64,000 nt of DNA from Cristatella mucedo (Eukaryota > Bryozoa > Phylactolaemata > Cristatellidae). The notes below the pieces were generated by a model that searched no databases, had not been told where the DNA came from, and worked only from the letters and a program-made list of their open reading frames with translations. Made by a program: the position numbers and the translations under genes. Location: NCBI GenBank assembly GCA_009760855.2, contig WPIO01000104.1, positions 1,007,501-1,071,500 on the forward strand, read 5' to 3'. This document shows positions 59,891 through 64,000 of the stretch, in pieces. Positions within the stretch are counted from its first letter, which is position 1. Each line of letters starts with the position of its first letter.

Positions 59891-61660
59891 TCAAAGGCTC
59901 ATGATGAGAGATTTCGCGATCTAATAATTACACATTATCAGATAGATCCTGCAAATTGTATAACAACTCCACAATTAACTTGGACAGCATAATTAAAATA
60001 TACAGGAGTCGTTCTTGAATTACTAACTGATCCAGATATGTATCTATTCTTTGAAAAAGGAATTCGTGGAGGGATGACACAAGTATCAAAACGTAAAGTC
60101 AAAGCAAATAATAGTAGATGTAGCAATTTCAATCCAGATAAGTTGAAGTCATACTTATTATATTTTGATGCTAGAAATCTTTATGGCTGGGCTATGAAAC
60201 AATCTCTACCAACTGGAGGTTTTAATTTCTTATCAAGTAAAAAAATAAAGTCGTGGAATGAAAATAAAAACTATATAATTAAAAAATTTAAGCCTTTAAA
60301 AAATAAAGCTTATGTTCTTGAAGTTGATGTACATTGTCCAAAATATAAACATGACTTATTTTCTGACTATCCTTTACTTCCTGAAAACAAACAGATAAAA
60401 AAGAATAAACACTCAGACTATCAAAACTCTTTTAATAGAGGAAACGAACCAGTTGAAAAGCTGATATTGGATTTGGAACCAAAACAAAAGTATGTTATTC
60501 ATTATCTTAATCTTAAGAATTGTATTGAATTAGGATATGATCTAACACATATTCACAGAGTATTAGAGTTTGATCAGTCCAATTGGCTAGAGTCATATAT
60601 TGATAACAATACAAAACTTAGAGGTAGAACAGCAAAAGATTTTGAAAAAAGATTTCTTTAAATTACTCAATAATTCATTCTTTGGTAAGACAATGGAGAA
60701 TGTTAGAGATAGAAAGAATGGAGTTACTTAATGAAAACGTAGATGAAGAGTTAACTAAGATGAATAAAATCTATAGAAGCCCAAGATTTGTAGATAGAAA
60801 GATATTAACTAATAACATTATCTGCATAGAAAGTAGTAAGGAATCTATAACTTTAAACAAACCTATTTATGTTGGATTTTGCATACTTGATTTATCTAAA
60901 GTATTGAGGCAGAAATTCTATTATCTAACAATGAAAAAAGATACGAATCAAAAATAAACTTGATGTATACTGATACTGATTCACTCGTCATGGAGATTTT
61001 TACTGAGAATGTTTATAGAGACTTTATTGATTACCCAGAATCATTAGATCTAAATACTTTTCCGGATGACTATCCATTTTGGAATGACGAGAGAGCAAAA
61101 AGTATTATAAAAGGAAACAGTAAAATTGTTGGGAAACTTAAAGATGAGATAACAGATAAGGTAAAAGCAGCAATATTAAATAAATATGTGTTTTTCTAAG
61201 CCCAAAACTTTAATTTTATACTATTTATAATGATAAAGAAATATTTGATGATAAAGGAAAATCAACAGGAATAGTTAAAAAAGTTTGTGAGATGAATGAA
61301 ATGCTTGATAAGGAGAAAGAACAAATAGGACAATCTAAAAAAGCTAAAGGTGTTAACAAAAATGTTGTTGATAAACACTTGAAACATGAAGACTTTAAAA
61401 ACTGCTTAGATAAAAAAGTAGAAAAGAAATGTGAACAATCATTAATTAGAAGTGAAAAGCATGTAATGTATACAATTAAACAAAGCAAAGTAGCACTATC
61501 TGCCTTTGATTCAAAACGATACTGGTTGGACTGTGGAATCTGCAGCTACGCTTATGGCCACTATAGAATTGCTGATGTGTTGAGTAATAATTTAAATCTA
61601 GGACAATGTAATACTTGCAATATTGGTGCTATTAATATAGATGCCAAAACGAAAGAGTGA
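59850..61660 (+). pseudogene. Family B DNA polymerase (protein-primed type), C-terminal part, frame broken
   Basis: Replicative polymerase of the kind carried by Polintons/adintoviruses and linear plasmids. Blocks in order: GIRGGMTQVSKRKVKANN (near 60065), YFDARNLYGWAM (near 60170; first catalytic Asp region), NSFFGKTMENV (near 60672; the KxxxNSxxG helix), LNKPIYVGFCILDLSK (near 60855), YTDTDS (60965; catalytic motif C) and KAKGVNKNVV then AYGHY (61340-61560; C-terminal block). The N-terminal exonuclease domain is absent; similarity starts only about where the base composition changes (about 59890). The frame is interrupted by TAA at 59990, shifts near 60645, 60715, 60934 and 61191, and TAA at 61211. 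Ends with TGA at 61658. Confidence 0.88.
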
Positions 61661-61808
61661 AGAAATCATTGAACCTGAAGCAAAAATAAAAGTTAAACAT
61701 GCTATTCGAGAAACAACAAAAGAATTATATGAATTACAAATAGAAATGGAGTATGATAGAGCAGAAGAAGAGCTAATTTTTGAGATGGCAGGAATAAATT
61801 TATATTAA
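61641..61808 (+). CDS. Small basic/acidic ORF after the polymerase
   Basis: 55 codons from an ATG that overlaps the polymerase end by 20 nt in another frame, stop TAA. Starts MPKRKSEEIIEPEAKIKVKH, a charged, probably helical protein with a KRK cluster near the N-terminus. The ATG follows TTAATATAG. Function unknown. Confidence 0.55.
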   Translation: MPKRKSEEIIEPEAKIKVKHAIRETTKELYELQIEMEYDRAEEELIFEMAGINLY

Positions 61809-61832
61809 AAAATAAACTTCATTATTATAGAA

Positions 61833-62015
61833 ATGGAAAAAGTTGAAATTGAAAACGAATCTGAATATGAGAGTGATGATCCAGACGAGTCTGAAGAAGA
61901 AGATGAGTCAGAGTATTCAGAAAGTAAAGGAGAGTATGATCCTAATGAAGGCTATGAACAAGTGTTCTGTTTTGAGGAAGAAGTAGATTACGCAAACAAA
62001 GAAGATGAACTATAA
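61833..62015 (+). CDS. Very acidic small protein
   Basis: 60 residues, mostly Glu, Asp, Ser and Tyr (SDDPDESEEEDESEYSESKG). ATG directly follows ATTATTATAGAA. The frame is the same as the upstream ORF, separated by TAA and a 24-nt gap. No recognised domain; acidic small proteins are common in viral and plasmid elements. Confidence 0.6.
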   Translation: MEKVEIENESEYESDDPDESEEEDESEYSESKGEYDPNEGYEQVFCFEEEVDYANKEDEL

Positions 62016-62036
62016 AAAAATGTATATTTATATAGA

Positions 62037-62273
62037 ATGGAAGTTTCTAGAATTCTTAGTTGTGAACAATCAAGAGATATGGCTCTTAAAATTTGCCTAC
62101 AAAAGTTAAAGAAAGTAGATCAAAGAATTGTCAAGCATTCACTTGATAAACTTATTCAAGATTTAGATAGCTCGTACACTGCTGTTCTTATTGAGATTTG
62201 TGATACCTGTGATAAACTAATGGAATGCAGAAGTAAAATAAATGAAATGCTGGTAGAAGCAGAGAAAAAGTAA
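62037..62273 (+). CDS. Small helical protein
   Basis: 78 residues beginning MEVSRILSCEQSRDMALKIC, rich in Leu, Lys and Glu with heptad-like spacing, suggesting a coiled coil. The ATG follows TTTATATAGA. Stop TAA. No family recognised. Confidence 0.6.
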   Translation: MEVSRILSCEQSRDMALKICLQKLKKVDQRIVKHSLDKLIQDLDSSYTAVLIEICDTCDKLMECRSKINEMLVEAEKK

Positions 62274-62338
62274 AAAACTCCAAAAACTAAACAAGGCATT
62301 CAGATTAATTAATTTTGTATATTTTTTATAATAGTATA

Positions 62339-62770
62339 GGAAATGTGACAGCAAGTGAAGTAACTGATTCCAATCTTGCCACATCTGCAACTCTGCTTAA
62401 AGCATATGTTGACTATCTTGTAAAGTCTAGAATGACTCCATACGATTAACAGACACTCGACTCAGATATCTCAATTATGACTAATGCCTCTGTAAAAAAG
62501 TTTTATATCGATGAGTGTGACATTGAAGCACAGAAGGTAATCACTTCAGGAATGGCAAGTGTAACAACTGATCTTGAAGCAACAGTTAGATCAAAAGTTG
62601 ATACTCTTCTTGATACGCCTGGAGAAATCTCTGGATATACTACATGGATTGCTAGCCAGCTACCGACACTCTCAACAGTTATCTCAGGAGTTGCAGGAAT
62701 TTAAGCCTGATATCTCTGGAATTGTTAAGGATGAATGCCGTGCAATTCTACCTGATATATATCTGATGGA
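62339..62770 (+). pseudogene. Unrecognised ORF of the AT-rich element, broken
   Basis: After the motif GTATAGGAAATG the frame GTG-ACA-GCA (62345) reads VTASEVTDSNLATSATLLKA. A TAA at 62447 interrupts it, and it goes on in the same frame to 62704 (SQLPTLSTVISGVAGI). An overlapping frame carries on to about 62770. The ATG of the motif is out of frame with this ORF. A LINE tail then interrupts the region, and beyond it an Ala/Pro-rich end (APVVVDPAAPVSDTIATATL) stops at 62988. Possibly a structural protein gene; not identified. Confidence 0.4.
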
Positions 62771-62773
62771 ACT

Positions 62774-62875
62774 ATTCTATTGCGTATCACTTTGCAGCAA
62801 ATGTAAAGCGCCTAGAAAGAGATTAAGTTCTCTGAGGGCGCTTTATCAAGTGCATTATTATTATTATTATTATTA
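62774..62875 (+). repeat. LINE family A 3' tail inside the AT-rich element
   Basis: GCAGCAAATGTAAAGCGCCT, then AAGAGATTAAGTTCTCTGAG and GGGCGCTTTATCAAGTGC and (ATT)n. It is nearly identical to the host copies at 28572 and 31080, so a host-type retrotransposon inserted here. Confidence 0.92.
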
Positions 62876-63009
62876 ACCAGCGCCAGACAAAAGGCAGAGC
62901 GCTCGCTGTGCTCTTGCTGCTCCAGCTGCTCCAGTTGTTGTCGATCCAGCTGCCCCAGTTTCTGATACAATTGCTACAGCCACACTGTAAATAATTTATT
63001 TATATAGAA

Positions 63010-63380
63010 ATGAATGCAGAAACTAGGAGTAAAGATTGTTTAACAGTTGCACAAGGACAGAAGTTTAAGAATATTAAAATTTGCTCATATCCAATGGGAA
63101 GAATTGAAGATATCAGAAGTAAACTATTAGAAACATTAAAATTAGTTTTATAATACAAAGCTTTAAGAGTAGATCATTCAGAAAAAGAAATGGCATATAT
63201 ATTTACAAAAGTTAGAGATGGATCAATCTTTTCAGAGTTTCTTAAAGATTTGAAAATAGATAAAATAAATAGTCTTAAATCAGAAACATACTCTAAAAAA
63301 TAGAGTTTACAAAACAACTAGCAGAAAAAGAATGTAGTTTACCAACAGAGTTTATTAAAGAAAGTCTAGATTGGAAATAA
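63010..63380 (+). pseudogene. Unrecognised ORF of the AT-rich element, broken
   Basis: The ATG at 63010 follows TTTATATAGAA. The frame reads MNAETRSKDCLTVAQGQKFK, meets TAA at 63151 and continues unbroken to TAG at 63301. After the A6 run at 63295-63300 another frame carries on to TAA at 63378. Lys/Glu-rich; no family recognised. Confidence 0.45.
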
Positions 63381-63536
63381 ACCGCTAAAAAGAGTATCAT
63401 CTGGCATACCTGTAATATTAATTGAATTCAGAGTCGAGTAAACTACATCACCAATTAAATCAATCTCAATAACATCTAAATTACTTGGAGTTACAAGACT
63501 GCTAGCATAATTTAAAACAGGAAATTCAATAGTCAT
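63366..63536 (-). CDS. Small ORF on the - strand, convergent with the preceding one
   Basis: 56 codons from ATG at 63536 to TAG at 63366, beginning MTIEFPVLNYASSLVTPSNL and rich in beta-type residues. It overlaps the end of the + strand ORF by 15 nt and starts 14 nt after the stop of the next - strand ORF, a very compact arrangement. Function unknown. Confidence 0.5.
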   Translation of the reverse strand: MTIEFPVLNYASSLVTPSNLDVIEIDLIGDVVYSTLNSINITGMPDDTLFSGLFPI

Positions 63537-63550
63537 AGATTATTCAAAAC

Positions 63551-64000
63551 CTAAAAGTCCAAAAGGGTCGAAGTATAAGAAGATTGTATATAATCATTTA
63601 ATAATAATATATAGTCATCTTCAATGCCGTAGTATGTAATATTAAGAAAATTAGAAACTAAGAAATTTGGCGAGTAAAGTTTGTGATAATAGTTTGTACC
63701 TATAAATTTTTGTCTATCTATAGAAGATATAATGAAGTTTATTTTAACATTTGAATAATTTACTCTAGTCAAATTGATCTTTTATTATAATTAATCTATC
63801 ACTTGTTTCTATAGAAGTAGTTGTCAGTCTGAAGTTGTCAGAAATTGTAAAACTTTGACCACGCAAACCTCTGGCAACATCATAAAGATCCTTTATTTTT
63901 AATTTTATTTTTGAATAACTTAGTTTTTTCTTGCTGATATATCAGATAATCTAGCTAAAGATGATTTATCACCACTAGAAAGATTAGTTATACTATAAAC
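63551..64000 (-). pseudogene. Unrecognised - strand ORF, frame broken, cut by window edge
   Basis: The - strand is coding-like from the window edge to TAG at 63551. The frame shifts near 63926 (a T6 run on +) and near 63778. The last part (63772-63551) reads SNVKINFIISSIDRQKFIGT, then NYYHKLYSPNFLVSNFL. Asn/Ile/Tyr/Ser-rich, possibly beta-rich. Position and strand would suit a structural gene of a virus-like element, but no family is recognised. Confidence 0.4.

Noticed and set aside
59850-61660. The polymerase as an active, intact gene
   Set aside because: Stops and frameshifts break it as given, and the exonuclease domain is missing; it is called a pseudogene unless resequencing shows otherwise.

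Overview
This window is nuclear DNA of an animal. It has long introns with GT..AG sites, GC-rich exons with high GC at third codon positions, many dinucleotide arrays, CR1/L2-type LINE fragments and tRNA-derived SINEs. Nothing in the sequence fixes the species; an invertebrate (a lophotrochozoan, possibly a flatworm) is my guess. About two thirds of the length is intron or repeat, and only two host genes are well supported, both on the + strand. || 1-22.5 kb: the 3' part of an oxysterol-binding protein gene (OSBP/ORP family). Eight exons between 5134 and 22186 join in phase and give 499 codons if the in-frame ATG at 5134 is used. They cover the whole sterol/PI4P-transfer domain, including the family signature EQVSHHPP, which is split by an intron. 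Introns and upstream DNA hold a LINE reverse-transcriptase relic, a dead Tc1/mariner transposase, a C-terminal piece of another LINE, nested LINE copies, SINEs and microsatellites. || 22.5-26.6 kb: gene-poor DNA with an inverted pair of SINEs, an 18-bp minisatellite, a head-to-head SINE pair and one unexplained stretch open on both strands. || 26.6-58.5 kb: a CpG-rich start region followed by a 31-kb gene that I assembled exon by exon. It encodes a signal peptide, Ig, Ig, vWA, Ig, Ig, Ig, Ig-TSP1, vWA, a cysteine-rich module and a degenerate vWA. Seventeen exons join in phase with no stop and total 4455 nt (1484 codons plus stop). Nearly all junctions are phase 1, and the two vWA domains share the same internal intron. 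I do not recognise this domain order as a named family; it looks like a secreted adhesion or recognition protein. || 58.5-59.9 kb: intergenic DNA with a TA array. || 59.9-64.0 kb: an abrupt switch to AT-rich, intronless, closely packed DNA. It holds the C-terminal part of a protein-primed family B DNA polymerase, broken by stops and frameshifts, then a run of small ORFs. Several of these start immediately after a repeated TATAG-type motif. On the right two ORFs run on the - strand. This looks like an integrated, 5'-truncated Polinton/adintovirus-like or linear-plasmid-like element. A host LINE tail lies inside it, so it is probably resident in the genome and not a contaminant.
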